Shown: positions 1 to 10,325 of the stretch, piece after piece | Layout of the letters: each line of letters begins with the position of its first letter | Position numbering within the stretch: the stretch's first letter is position 1 | NCBI GenBank assembly: GCA_030268105.1 | Contig: BSDZ01000004.1 | Location: 2,901,001 to 2,965,000, forward strand | Source: Volvox africanus | Lineage: Eukaryota; Chlorophyta; Chlorophyceae; Chlamydomonadales; Volvocaceae | Reading direction: 5' to 3' | DNA length: 64,000 bases | The notes under the pieces: generated by a model | Told to the model about the DNA's origin: nothing | Databases searched by the model: none | The model's input: only the letters and a program-made list of their open reading frames with translations | Made by a program: the position numbers and the translations under genes

Positions 1-89
1 TTGCGATAGAAGTCGGCTTCTATTACGCAAACCTAGGGTATCGCTTCGTGCTCCATGTCCGCGGAACACGACGATACACCGCACACTAG
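1..89 (+). CDS. ORF0 exon 2, C-terminal tail (element A)
   Basis: This is the end of the small spliced reading frame described for element B (11877-12310). It is identical to the end of that frame and stops at TAG 87-89. It overlaps the start of gag by 35 bases in another frame. Only the last 29 codons are in the window. The function is unknown. Confidence 0.5.
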   Translation, partial: AIEVGFYYANLGYRFVLHVRGTRRYTAH

Positions 90-1290
90 CCTAGCTAGCC
101 AACCCGATTTTGTTGTGGCTGCTAGAGCGACGGATAGAGGTCTTGAGACTGTTGGCACGCGAGCCACTCAAGAGCCTCTTGTCCTTCAGACCCCTGCTCA
201 CTTAATTGTGCCGCATTCAGCAGTTAACACCAATATGGACAACACTGCTGGACCAAGGGTTCTGCCATTACCTCAAGCTCGAGGGCATGATGACATCCCT
301 GAGGTGATGAGATTGTCAATTCCCGTTCCTAGGCTCAATATCTCGCTAAATGAAAAGACAGAAGGACATAGCATAGCCGATGCAACTCGTGCGTACATGT
401 GTGACGCTAAAAAGTATCTCCAGGCTGTTCATGGTGGCAATAATGATGGTATCAGGTGTCTCTTCGTTGGTAACACCCTCGAGGGCTCAGCGAAGGACTG
501 GTATCGCGAATGGACCACCGCCCGGGGCGACTATACTTTTGACGAGATGATCGCCACTTTGCTCGCACGGTTCACTACTGAGGTTCAAGCACGTGATGTG
601 GAGGCTTGTAAGGTTTTGGCAGCCAGTAGCTACCACATGCATCGGGGTGAAAATGTACCTGCGTACCAGTCACGCTTTGAAGCACTTGTGACCCCCATTG
701 CTGATCTCACTGAAACCGAGCGTGTCTTTTGGTTTAAGCGAGGCCTGACGAAACTTTTGGCTAAATGGTGCGCTACTGACTTGGCTGGGGTGCCGATCAA
801 GTCGTATGATGCCTTGGTCACTTTTGCTAAGGGTACGGAGATACGACTCCTTGCCAGTGAGGAAGAAGTCAAGTCTGTCCCTCGTGCAAATGCCGTGCAA
901 GTGCAGGATCCGCTTGGGGAAGCTGTAGCTCTCGACCAGGAACTCGGAGCGACCCGCCCCACGCCTACTGCCGCGACGCGACGTAGCAACCGGCAACGCC
1001 AGGCGCGCGGGGGCGCTAGCTCGGGTGTCCGCGGGTCAGGAGGAGCAGGTCCGAGCTCGGACCCGGCTAAGAGCAGGAAGTGTGGTGGTGCGCCGTCGTC
1101 GGCAGCCGCACAGCGCTCTGACCCCAATGTGAAGCGGACTCGCACGGATGACTCGTTTATGCCAAAATGGAATTGCAATCGTTCCGAGTTCGAACGTCGG
1201 AAAGCGGCCAATGTTTGTCTACAGTGCGCGGAGAGCCATTCCAAGAAGGATTGTCCGTTACTGCCGCCGTTTGTACCTCAGCCGAAATAG
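55..1290 (+). CDS. gag: Gag polyprotein (element A)
   Basis: Structural Gag protein of the retrotransposon, which would form the cytoplasmic virus-like particle and package the element RNA. The 411-residue product has a retrotransposon-gag capsid region at about residues 130-240 (motifs such as LEGSAKDWYREW and ENVPAYQSRFEALVTP), then a Ser/Gly/Arg-rich basic linker. Near the C terminus is one zinc knuckle, CLQCAESHSKKDC, of the form CX2CX3HX4C, one residue shorter than the common CX2CX4HX4C. The start ATG at 55 opens the frame conserved in all family-1 copies. The frame ends at TAG 1288-1290, after which pol continues in the same frame. It is identical to gag of element B and is intact. Confidence 0.9.
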   Translation: MSAEHDDTPHTSLASQPDFVVAARATDRGLETVGTRATQEPLVLQTPAHLIVPHSAVNTNMDNTAGPRVLPLPQARGHDDIPEVMRLSIPVPRLNISLNEKTEGHSIADATRAYMCDAKKYLQAVHGGNNDGIRCLFVGNTLEGSAKDWYREWTTARGDYTFDEMIATLLARFTTEVQARDVEACKVLAASSYHMHRGENVPAYQSRFEALVTPIADLTETERVFWFKRGLTKLLAKWCATDLAGVPIKSYDALVTFAKGTEIRLLASEEEVKSVPRANAVQVQDPLGEAVALDQELGATRPTPTAATRRSNRQRQARGGASSGVRGSGGAGPSSDPAKSRKCGGAPSSAAAQRSDPNVKRTRTDDSFMPKWNCNRSEFERRKAANVCLQCAESHSKKDCPLLPPFVPQPK

Positions 1291-1329
1291 GGGCTTGCCC
1301 GGGTTCCTGTGGAGGGGGCACCACCCGGG
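1288..1329 (+). promoter_or_regulatory. Gag-Pol UAG readthrough signal (element A)
   Basis: TAG (1288-1290) separates gag and pol, which are in the same frame. A 7-nt spacer is followed by CCCGGG (1298-1303), a 20-nt loop and CCCGGG (1324-1329), which can form a 6-bp GC stem. The same distances occur in family-2 element G despite a diverged loop. Known precedent: murine leukaemia virus-type gammaretroviruses use a UAG with a structured element about 8 nt downstream. Readthrough here is inferred, not shown. Confidence 0.6.
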
Positions 1330-4300
1330 ATTTCTGAACTAACACGTGGTCGGTGGTCATCCTTACGGCCAGCCGTGAAGGCATTCTTGCCTTGCGTACT
1401 TGGACACATCGAGTGAGTCATTGCGCGACGCATCACGCTTGACGGATGCACGGGACTTCTCTGCTTCGATCCGTTGTGTAATTTGTTTACACCTCGCCGT
1501 CCCCTGTTGTCTATCGATCTGTCTAACCACGTGGTTTTGTTCATCCCCTCGTCTCTGCGTGAGATGTCGGAACAGTTGGCCGTTTATAGGAGATGTAGGC
1601 GTCAATATCCAGGCACCGCCGCATGTGTATTACTCCCCGCTTTCTGTCGGCGCAAGGCAGAGGCATCGCTAAGGGGTATGCGGCATGTCCACCGGTTCGA
1701 GCCAGGCACCGTTTTGTTTAATGGTGTGGATCGGGAGGGTACGCTGGCTCCGTGGCCAAGCACATCCTACTCGGTTGACGTTTGGTACGAAGCTCCTGAC
1801 GGGGGTGCCGTAGGTTACGGACCCGCCCTAAGTGCACTGACGTTGTCTGCTGGGCAGTCGCTCGTAGATAACCGTGTCCCAGTGGTTCAGATTGGTTTGA
1901 ATGGCCGTACTCTGAAGGCACTTGTTGACACCGGTGCCAGCGACGACTTCATCTCTGTCGCAGAGGTGAAGGTGCTGGGGTTGACCCCAGAGTCGTCTGG
2001 TTGTCCAGAGGTTACCCTTGCTGACGGGGGTAAGCATCCCATCGTGGGCAGGATTACCCTTAGCCTATCGATAGGCCCTTTGCGTGTTGTGACCCGGCCA
2101 TACGTGCTGCAGGGCTTAGCAGAGACTGCACCGTACATAATGGGGTCTTCGACATTACGGCAGTACCACGCACGCATCGACATGGAGACCGCAACCCTGC
2201 ATATGTGCAAGGGTACTCTGTCGATTAAGGTACCTTTCCTGTCGTTCAAACATGTCACACCAAAGGAGGGCGAAGCTGAGGCGGTGCCTATGGTTAATTT
2301 CGCTGTGACCACAATGGCCGCGCGAATTGAACCAGAGCTAGTCGGGCGTAAGGAGGCCGTCCATTTGTTACGGAACCGCTTTTTGGACTCCCTTCGGTCA
2401 CTTCGAGTATACAGTTCTATCGTTTGGTTTGACTAATGCCCCTGCGACGTTTTAGGCGGTTATGGACCGAATGTTTAGGCCGTTTATCGACAGGTTCGTT
2501 GTTTGCTACCTGGATGACATCTTGGTTTATTCTAAGACGCGCGAGGAGCACTTGGAGCATCTTCGGCTCGTGCTCGACGTTATGAGGCGGGAGCAATTGT
2601 TTGCTAAACGCGCCAAATGCTTTTGGGCGCAGCCTCAGGTGGAATATTTGGGCCACATTGTGTCGGCCACCGGTGTGAAGATGGACCCGCGGAAGGTCGC
2701 CGTGGTTCGCGATTGGCCCGCGCCTCAGAACCTCACGGAGCTGCGTAAGTTCCTTGGCTTGACCAATTATTTCCGAAAGTTCATTGAAAAATATTCCATC
2801 ATTGCGGCCCCGCTTACTAACTTAACTCGCAAAGGCATTTTCGTTTCGCTCGAGTCGTGGACGTCGCAATGCCAGCAGGCATTTGAAGAGCTCAAGCGAA
2901 CCGTTGCCGAAGATGTCACCCTTGCATTCCCTGATTACTCGTTGCCGTTTCGTGTTGAGGTAGTGGCTGATGCCTCAATATTTGGAAGCGGCGCTGTATT
3001 GTTACAGGAAGGGCGACCAATTGCCTTCACGAGTAAGAAGTTTTCTGGTGCGGAGATTTGCTACACCACCGGGGAACAGGAGCTTCTGGCAGTGCTGCAT
3101 GCTTTAAAGGAATGGCGTTGTTACCTCGAGGGACGCCCATTTACTTTAAAGACTGATCACAAGCCCCTAACGTTTTTGCAAAGCATTCCGACATTGAACC
3201 GCCGTCAAGCTAGGTGGATGGAATACCTAGCTAGGTTCGACTGCACCTGGAAGTACATTTCTGGTAAATTGAATATTGCCGATGCTCTCAGTCGACATCC
3301 GTCGCTACACGCTGCAATTTTAGCAGCGCCCGTCATGCTACCGCATAACGAGGAGGTGCCGATCGCGACGGACCTCACAGAGCGGTTGAAGGTTGCCTAC
3401 AACGCAGATGCCTGGTTCTCGGAGCCGGCTAATGTAGAAAACCTTCGCAAGCAGAATGGCCTTTGGCTACGGACGGAGGGTGCAGCTACGCAAATCGTTG
3501 TTCCGAACGACGACGCGCTACGCTACGACATTCTTGCGCGGTTCCACGAGGACCCGTTAGCAGGACACCCTGGTAGCAAGCGGTTGGTCGAATTGGTGCA
3601 ACGTTCCTTTCGGTGGCCTCGTTTGGCTAACGATGCGGCAAACTTCGTACAGACATGCAGTCTGTGCCAGCGCAATAAGGCTTTGTCCGGTAAGGGTCAT
3701 GGGTTGTTGCAACCGTTGCCTGTCCCGGATGCGCCTTGGGAAAGTGTTTCCATGGACTTCGTAGTCGCGCTGCCCAAAACTGAGGGGGGATATGATGCGG
3801 TGTTCATAATGGTCGATCGCCTGACTAAGATGGTCCACCTAGCACCATGCACATCATCCTGCACGGCTGAGCAAACCGCACGTTTGTTTTTCGATAATGT
3901 GGTTCGGTTACACGGGGTTCCCAAAAATGTGATCTCGGACCGCGGTGGGCAGTTCACGTCTAAGTTTTGGGAAGCGCTCTGCAAGCTAGTTGGCATGAGC
4001 GTCAACCTGAGCACAGCGTACCACCCGCAGACTGATGGTCAAACCGAACACACAAACCGCACGTTGGGTGATATGTTGCGCAATTATGCTGGTCGCACAC
4101 CACTCGTTTGGGATACATATTTGACTGCGGCAGAATTCGCGCTTAACAACGCTGTTAACCGCTCTACAGGCAAAAGTCCGTTCTTTCTTAACTACGGATT
4201 TCATCCCGCGCTACCCGTGTGGCGTGAGTTGGAAGTGAACGTGCCTGCTGCTAAACTTTTTGCCAAGTCTTTTATGTCCCGAATCACAGACGCGAAGTCG

Positions 4301-4846
4301 TGTTTGGACGCGGCACAGCAACGAACGACGGAATACTACAACAAATCCAAGCAGGATGTGACGTTTTCGGAAGGACAACTCGTGTTGCTAAGCACCAAGA
4401 ACTTGCGTTCCTTGGCTGATGGATCCCGAAAACTCTTACCCCGCTGGATTGGTCCGTATCCTGTCATGCGCATGGTTGGGAATGTGGCTGTGGAGCTTGC
4501 ATTGCCCGCTGATATGACCATTCACCCCACGTTTCACGTATCGCTTGTTCGTCCTTATCGTGGTACAGAACCTGTCCCTGAGCCTTCTAACGCCCCCGCA
4601 GCGATCGAACCAGTTCCCGAGACCTGGATTGCTGGTAAACAGAAGTTTTACGATGTGGAGCGGGTGTTAGATTATCGCGCGCGTCGTGTGGGCCGACACC
4701 GACGTAAGCGGACAGTACACGAGTACTTGGTCAAGTGGACAGGGTATACCAGCGAGCACAACTCATGGGAACCGGCACACAACTTCTCGCAGGACATGAA
4801 GCCCCTGCTCGAAGAAGCCCGCAAACGTGCCACACAAGCCCAATGA
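1291..4846 (+). pseudogene. pol: Pol polyprotein, broken (element A)
   Basis: Protease, reverse transcriptase, RNase H, integrase and chromodomain polyprotein. An N-terminal linker is followed by an aspartic protease with an intact active site (VDTGASDDF, about 1927-1953). The RT keeps the YLDD catalytic box (near 2510), followed by RNase H ([20 protein letters not shown]). The integrase has an HHCC zinc domain (CSLCQ) and a D,D,E core ([18 protein letters not shown]). A GPY/F motif (RWIGPYPV) and a chromodomain (HEYLVKWTGYTSEHNSWEP) complete it. Breaks: TGA at 1414-1416, a roughly 506-bp deletion at about 2375 that removes the first half of RT and shifts the frame, and TAG at 2453-2455. The remaining frame 2462-4846 is open. 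Element B carries the same three lesions. Confidence 0.9.
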
Positions 4847-4890
4847 CCCTTGCAGTCGATGCTGTGTGAAGCAGCGAGGACGCTGCATAC

Positions 4891-4905
4891 GGGAGGGGGG
4901 ATAAT
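4891..4905 (+). other. Polypurine tract (element A)
   Basis: GGGAGGGGGGATAAT lies directly upstream of the 3' LTR, the expected plus-strand priming site for reverse transcription. The same tract precedes the 3' LTR of B, D and H. Confidence 0.85.
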
Positions 4906-5737
4906 TGTTGTGCTACGGTTCGTTTCCCGCCGATGCGTAGGTCGATGCGATCCTACAAGGCGAAATGCTATCTTGATGAACGCATGAACCATCAATGCAT
5001 ATGAATGAACTTGCATGATATAAATGTATTCGTATATATTTATATATGCATTTGGCATGACACCATCATCCATCGCGACATCGCATCATGGCAAATCCGC
5101 CTAGCATGCATGAAATCCCAAATCATCGAAGTGCACAATATGCTCGTGCTATGAAACGATAAGTAATATTATCTGATATAATATTACTTCATTACAGCAC
5201 ACGTTGAGAGCGCCGCACTTGTCGCGATGCATGCCTTGCAACCGAATATCGTTATTCGGACCCTTGCATCATGCGAATGCCGGAAAGGCTTATACGTTGT
5301 TATACATGGACATCGCCTATACGCAGTAGGGTTGTCACACTTAGGATCGGCCTCCTAGTGTGAATCGTACGGCATCGCGATGCTACGAGTATAACAGATG
5401 CGAGGACGGCTAAGCAAGAGAAGATATTCGACACCGGAGAACACTCGTGTATTCTACATTATCATTGCTATACACTATTCTACTTAGCCCGAGCTAAGCC
5501 TAAACTTCGCTATCACCGCCGCGTGATGATTGCTTGCTTCCGGCGCTGACGGCGATTACGTCCATTGCACCGCTTCTATCTGTAAGACTGTAAGTTATAT
5601 CTCTTCTTGTTTGAAGTCTTCCGCTGTCTCTGTTTGCTCGCGCTTGTTTTGCTGTACTTGCAAGTGCTCGCGCATTGGTGTCGCAAGCCTTCAGACGTGC
5701 AGATACTTATGAGCAAACACAAAGGAGAGGTACAACA
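4906..5737 (+). repeat. 3' LTR of element A (family 1, 832 bp)
   Basis: It begins TGTTGTGCTACGG and ends GGTACAACA, so the ends form the short inverted repeat TGTTGT/ACAACA. It carries the family-1 hairpins (an AGTAATATTAT stem with 5-nt loop; CCGAATA/TATTCGG; CTTAGC/GCTAAG) and a GTAAGT splice-donor-like site near the end. It differs at scattered positions from the LTRs of B. Confidence 0.92.
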
Positions 5738-8700
5738 GTTTGATGCGACGCAGCCATACACACCTGTGTCACCTGATCCTTTCACTTCTGCCCTTTTGGT
5801 AGCTGCATCTGGTGCTATGACTGCAGGATCGGCTCTTCCTCTTATTTCTCTGGCAACAGCTGGACTCAGTTTCACCGCCTTGGTGGACTTGGGTGCTATC
5901 CACGACTTTATCAGTGAGTCACTGGTTCAGCTCTTGCGTTTACCTGTTCGCCTTTGCCCTTGGTCTTCGGTTTCCTTAGCTGACGGGGGCAAACAAGCCA
6001 TCTTGGGGCAGGTGTCTTTGCGGGTGTCTGCAGGCTCTTTTCGTGCTTGCTTGCAGCCCTATGTGCTGCCAACCCTCACAGATGCCGCATCTTTCATTTT
6101 AGGCTCTGCCTCACTCCAGAAGCATGCTGCTGCGTTCGACTATGAGGAACGCACCCTTTGCCTGTCTAAGGGTTCAGCAACTTGCGTGCTTCGCTGGCTG
6201 CCTACAGCCGCAGAGGAGACTGTTCCTGATGACGCTCCTCAGATCAATCACGTTATTACTGCCATGTGTGAAACCAAGCATACCCCAGAGTCTGTTGGCC
6301 GTAAAGCAGCTGTCCGGATGCTGTGTAAGGGTGCTCATGGCCTTCTAGTGCGCCCCTCTCTTTGGCTCAACTCTGTTGGTGCTCAGACTTCCATGCAGGA
6401 CCCTGAAGTCTCTGCGTTGCTCACGGAGTATGCAGATGTGTTCCGCGACCTTCCAGGGATTCCGCCGGAACGACCGGTGGATCACACTATTCCTTTGGTG
6501 TCTGGCGCGCAACCTGTCTCACACCCCATGTACCGTCTCAGCCCGTTAGAGCTTGATGAGGTAAAGCGGCAGGTTACTGACTTGCTTGCTAAGGGCTTGA
6601 TCCGTCCGAGCACTTCCCCTTACTCCGCGCCTATCTTGTTCGTGGGTAAGAAGGATGGCACACTGCGCATGTGCATTGACTATCGTGGCCTTAATGCCGT
6701 TACGGTCAAAAACAGGTATCCTTTACCCCGGATCGATGACCTGCTTGATAAGCTGCGTGGCTCTGCCTACTTCAGCTCTATTGACCTGCAGCAGGGCTAT
6801 AATCAGATCCGTATCTTGGAATCTGACATTCCTAAGACAGCTTTCCGTACCCCTTTTGGTCATTTCGAGTTTACGGTCCTGAGCTTTGGTTTGGCTAATG
6901 CCCCTGCGACCTTTCAAGCTGTCATTGACCGTATGTTCAGGCCCTACATCGACAAGTTTGTCGTGTGTTACCTGGACGATATCCTGATCTACTCGAAGAC
7001 TAAGGAGGAACACCTTAAGCATCTACGTCAGGTGCTGGAGGTCTTACGGCGTGAGCAGCTGTATGCCAAGCAGTCCAAGTGCCACTGGGCTCTTTCCCAG
7101 GTGGAATACTTGGGACATGTGGTGTCTGCCAATGGCATCCGCATGGACCCCCGTAAGGCTGCTGCCGTAAAGGACTGGCCGACTCCGACCTCTTTGCCGG
7201 AGCTGCGCAAGTTTTTGGGCCTTACCAATTACTTTCGTAAGTTTATCTCTGGGTACTCCTCCCTTGCTGCACCTCTCACGTCACTCACTCGCAAAGACGC
7301 TTTTCAGTCTCCTGAGGCTTGGACCCCTAGTTGCCAAGCTGCGTTTGATGCGATCAAGCACGCTGTTGCTAATGACGTGGTGCTGCATTTCCCTGATTAC
7401 TCCTTGCCCTTTCGTGTCGAGCTCATCTCTGATGCCTCGCTGCAAGGATCAGGCGCCGTTCTGGTGCAGAATGGGCGTCCCATTGCGTTCACCAGTAAGA
7501 AGTTCGCTCCGGCGGAGCGGGGCTACACTACCGGTGAGCAAGAGCTTCTGGCTATCATTCATGCCTTGCGTGAATGGCGCTGTTACCTGGAGGGCCGTCC
7601 CTTCGTGGTAAAGACAGACCATAAACCTTTGACCTTCCTTCAGGGTGTCCCTACCCTTAACCGCCGTCAGGCGCGTTGGTTAGAATACATGGCACGTTTC
7701 AACTTCACTTGGGAGCATCTCTCCGGATCCCTCAATGTTGCCGATGCATTGAGTCGCCATCCATCCCTGCATGCCGTGATCCTTTCTGTGGTCACTCGGC
7801 GTCAATCTGATGCCTCTGAGGTCACTACCTCTGGCTTTGCACAGCGCATTGTGCAGGGATATGTCTCTGACTCCTGGTTTAAGGATGCCCGCAATGTTGA
7901 GCCCTATAAGCAGGAGCGTGGCCTATGGATTCGTACTGATGGTGAATGTCGCCAGATTGTCGTGCCTAACGACGACCTTCTTCGCCAGGATATCCTTGCT
8001 CGCTTGCATAAGGACCCCCTGGCTGGACACGTGGGTGTTACCCGCTTGGTGGAGCTAGCACGTCGCCATTTCTGGTGGTCCTCCTTGGCCCAGGATGCTG
8101 CTCACTTTGTGCAGCAGTGTGACGATTGCCAATGCTCTAAGCCCCTTTCCGGTAAACAAGCAGGGTTGCTTCAACCCTTGCCGATTCCAATGGCTCCCTG
8201 GGAAAGCGTTTCCCTTGATTTTGTTGTTGGTCTTCCTCCGTCTGAGGGGGGGAATGATGCCGTGCTCGTCATGGTTGATCGTTTGACCAAGATGGTGCAC
8301 CTTGCGCCTACCACCACCTCGGTGACTGCAGAGCAGACGGCTCGTCTGTTCTTTGATAATGTTGTGCGTTTGCATGGCATACCCAAGTCGGTCATTTCTG
8401 ATCGTGGGCCCCAGTTTGGTGGCAAGTTCTGGGCATCCCTGGGTGACCTTGTCAATGTTCGCGTGAACCTTTCCACTGCATACCATCCCCAAACGGATGG
8501 GCAGACGGAACGCATGAACCGCACCTTTGGTGACATGCTGCGTACTTACGCTGGCAATAACCCTCGCGCGTGGGATACTTTCCTCTCTGCTGCTGAGTTT
8601 GCCATGAACAATGCTGTTAACCGGTCTACGGGACAGTCTCCGTTCTTCTTGAACTATGGCTTCCACCCCGCAATTCCACTGGCTCGGGAGTTGGATGTGC

Positions 8701-9340
8701 CTGCCCCAGCTGCCAAAGCTTTCGTGAGGTCATACAATGACCGCATGACTGAAGCTAAGCACCTTCTTGAGGTTGCACAGCAGCGTACCAATGCGTACTA
8801 CAACCGTGGTAAGAAGGAAAGCACCTTCAAGCCTGGTGATTCTGTACTCCTCAGTACTAAAAACCTACGGCAACTTGCCACAGGTCCGCGCAAACTTTTG
8901 CCGCGTTGGGTGGGACCTTACCCTGTGAAACGCATGGTTGGTCAGCAGCGGCCGAGCTTGTCCTTCCCACGAATATGCGTGTTCATCCCACCTTCCATGT
9001 GTCTCTGCTGCGTCCTTACAGGGCAGTACCAGATACGTTGGTTACCAATGGATCCAATATTTCCTCTGGAAATCCCGGGACCAGTCCTGATGGACCGATA
9101 CCAGTAGATTGGTTGAACAACGAACCACTCTACGCGGTTGAGCGCATTCTTGACTACTGTGCTCACCATATCGGGAAGAAACAGAAACGGCTGGTGCACG
9201 AGTACCTTGTCAAGTGGAAGGGTTATTCTTCCGACCAAAACAGCTGGGAACCTGCACAGAACTTTACCCCTGACCTGATCCCTGATCTTGAAGCAGCTCG
9301 AGCCCGTGCACGAGGGTGCTGCGAGGACGCCGCGTCCTAA
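5738..9340 (+). pseudogene. pol: Pol polyprotein of element C (one frameshift)
   Basis: Retrotransposon polyprotein with a complete set of pol domains. The protease region comes first and contains VDLGAIHDF where family 1 has VDTGASDDF, so the DTG active-site threonine is replaced by leucine. A full RT follows, with [20 protein letters not shown] and the YLDD box, then RNase H ([30 protein letters not shown]). The integrase has an HHCC domain (CDDCQ) and a D,D,E core ([19 protein letters not shown]). The chromodomain (HEYLVKWKGYSSDQNSWEP) ends at TAA 9338-9340. The frame is open from 5738 to about 8937; a single-base frameshift near 8937-8945, inside the GPY/F region, moves the rest into the next frame. 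The open frame also runs backwards into the LTR of A from 5607, which looks accidental. Confidence 0.88.
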
Positions 9341-9352
9341 AGGGGGAATAGT

Positions 9353-9660
9353 TGTTGTATTACGGTACCGGCCTTAGCTCCTTGCTAAGTAAGTAGCCAG
9401 TGGCTACACCCTCTATGTGCTAATATAGAGGCTAAGGGTTGCATGCCCTAGTGCAACTGTGACACGGTCACTGGTAGACTCAGTTGAGTTCGGTTTCACT
9501 GGTTGATCATATGTATTTCCTTAATACATATCCACGTTTTCTCTTCCTTAGAGATTACGGCTCTTTATGGAGGCTTTCCGTACTGAGCTCAGAGTACCTA
9601 CGCTCTGCTCTTTCTATCAACCGGTAGTTATCACTACCACTAGTTTGGGGTGATACAACA
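9353..9660 (+). repeat. 3' LTR of element C (family 3, 308 bp)
   Basis: It starts TGTTGTATTACGG and ends GTGATACAACA. It is preceded by the purine tract AAAGGGGGAATAGT (ending at 9352). A diverged relative lies at 19867-20060, sharing AGTAGCC...GGCTACACCCTC and TGCAACTGTGACAC. Confidence 0.85.
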
Positions 9661-10325
9661 GGGCCCCCCCTGAGCGCTTCGCAACGGGGCCCCGCCCAAA
9701 AAGAGTCATTAGGACGACCCTGTTTCCAACCTACCCGTCAGATATGGCTATCGATCCACTCTGCATGGAGGGGGATTTGAAGTTGTGTAGAAGGCAAAGG
9801 TCAACCTGCCTGCTGTCTAGGTACCACACCAATGAATGCAGGTTTTGCGCTAAACATCAGTGGCCCTACCTTGACCCAACAAACCCCAATATTCCAGGTC
9901 AGTGCATGATTTATTCCATGCAAGATAAAAACATTCATTCTACAGTCTCATCCCTGTGTTGAAAGTATGCTTTATAATACCTTTGCTGCTTCTGGGTATT
10001 ATGAAGCCATGTCTTAATGCACCCTTTTCTTTTGCATGTAAGGCTGTTTCCTTGTACAGAGCCCTGACATGTGACCTCGTCATACACTGAATGCAGAATT
10101 TCCAAGCCCAAAAGTAACTGGCTTCATTACTTATATGCATGGGTTAAGTAGTGTGTTGTATTGTTAATGAATGCAAAACGTATTTTGTATGGTGGTAGTG
10201 AGGATGACTGATTGTGTATTGCTTGCTCAAGATCCTGGATGATGGATCAGACTCTCCTCACGATAGTCATACGAGTCTTAATATACGGTCGACTTATATT
10301 TATCAATTAATAGACAGTGCATAAG
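9661..10325. other. Intergenic DNA, no gene seen
   Basis: It opens with a G/C-only inverted repeat (GGGCCCC at 9661-9667 against GGGGCCCC at 9687-9694). A cysteine-rich 72-codon frame at 9744-9962 has no recognisable motif or family and is probably chance. Nothing else could be supported. Confidence 0.5.

Larger units (their letters stand above)
1..5737 (+). mobile_element. Gypsy chromovirus element A (family 1), 5' end outside window
   Basis: Ty3/gypsy LTR retrotransposon of the chromovirus type. The window opens inside its ORF0, followed by gag, a UAG, pol with a C-terminal chromodomain, a purine tract and the 3' LTR (4906-5737). Bases 1-4138 match bases 12222-16359 of element B with no difference I could find; after that the two copies differ at many positions. 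It is not autonomous: pol carries a roughly 506-bp deletion in RT plus stop codons. Its 3' LTR is joined directly to the interior of element C at 5738, which reads as insertion of A into C. The predicted 5-bp target duplication is GTTTG (5738-5742). Its partner copy would lie outside the window. Confidence 0.9.
5738..9660 (+). mobile_element. Gypsy chromovirus element C (family 3), left end interrupted by A
   Basis: Third gypsy family, with pol similar in order to family 1 but clearly diverged and with an unrelated short LTR (308 bp). Its gag and 5' LTR are missing. Pol begins abruptly at 5738, where the LTR of A ends, so A most likely inserted here and the rest of C lies left of the window. 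The 3' LTR is followed by GGGCC (9661-9665), the candidate target duplication, which cannot be checked without the left end. Confidence 0.85.

Noticed and set aside
630..1244. Long minus-strand frame opposite gag (204 codons), repeated in all family-1 copies
   Set aside because: It is the complement of the conserved gag frame with no domain of its own; repetition simply follows the element copies.
9744..9962. Cysteine-rich 72-codon frame
   Set aside because: No conserved cysteine pattern, no second copy and no known family; likely chance.
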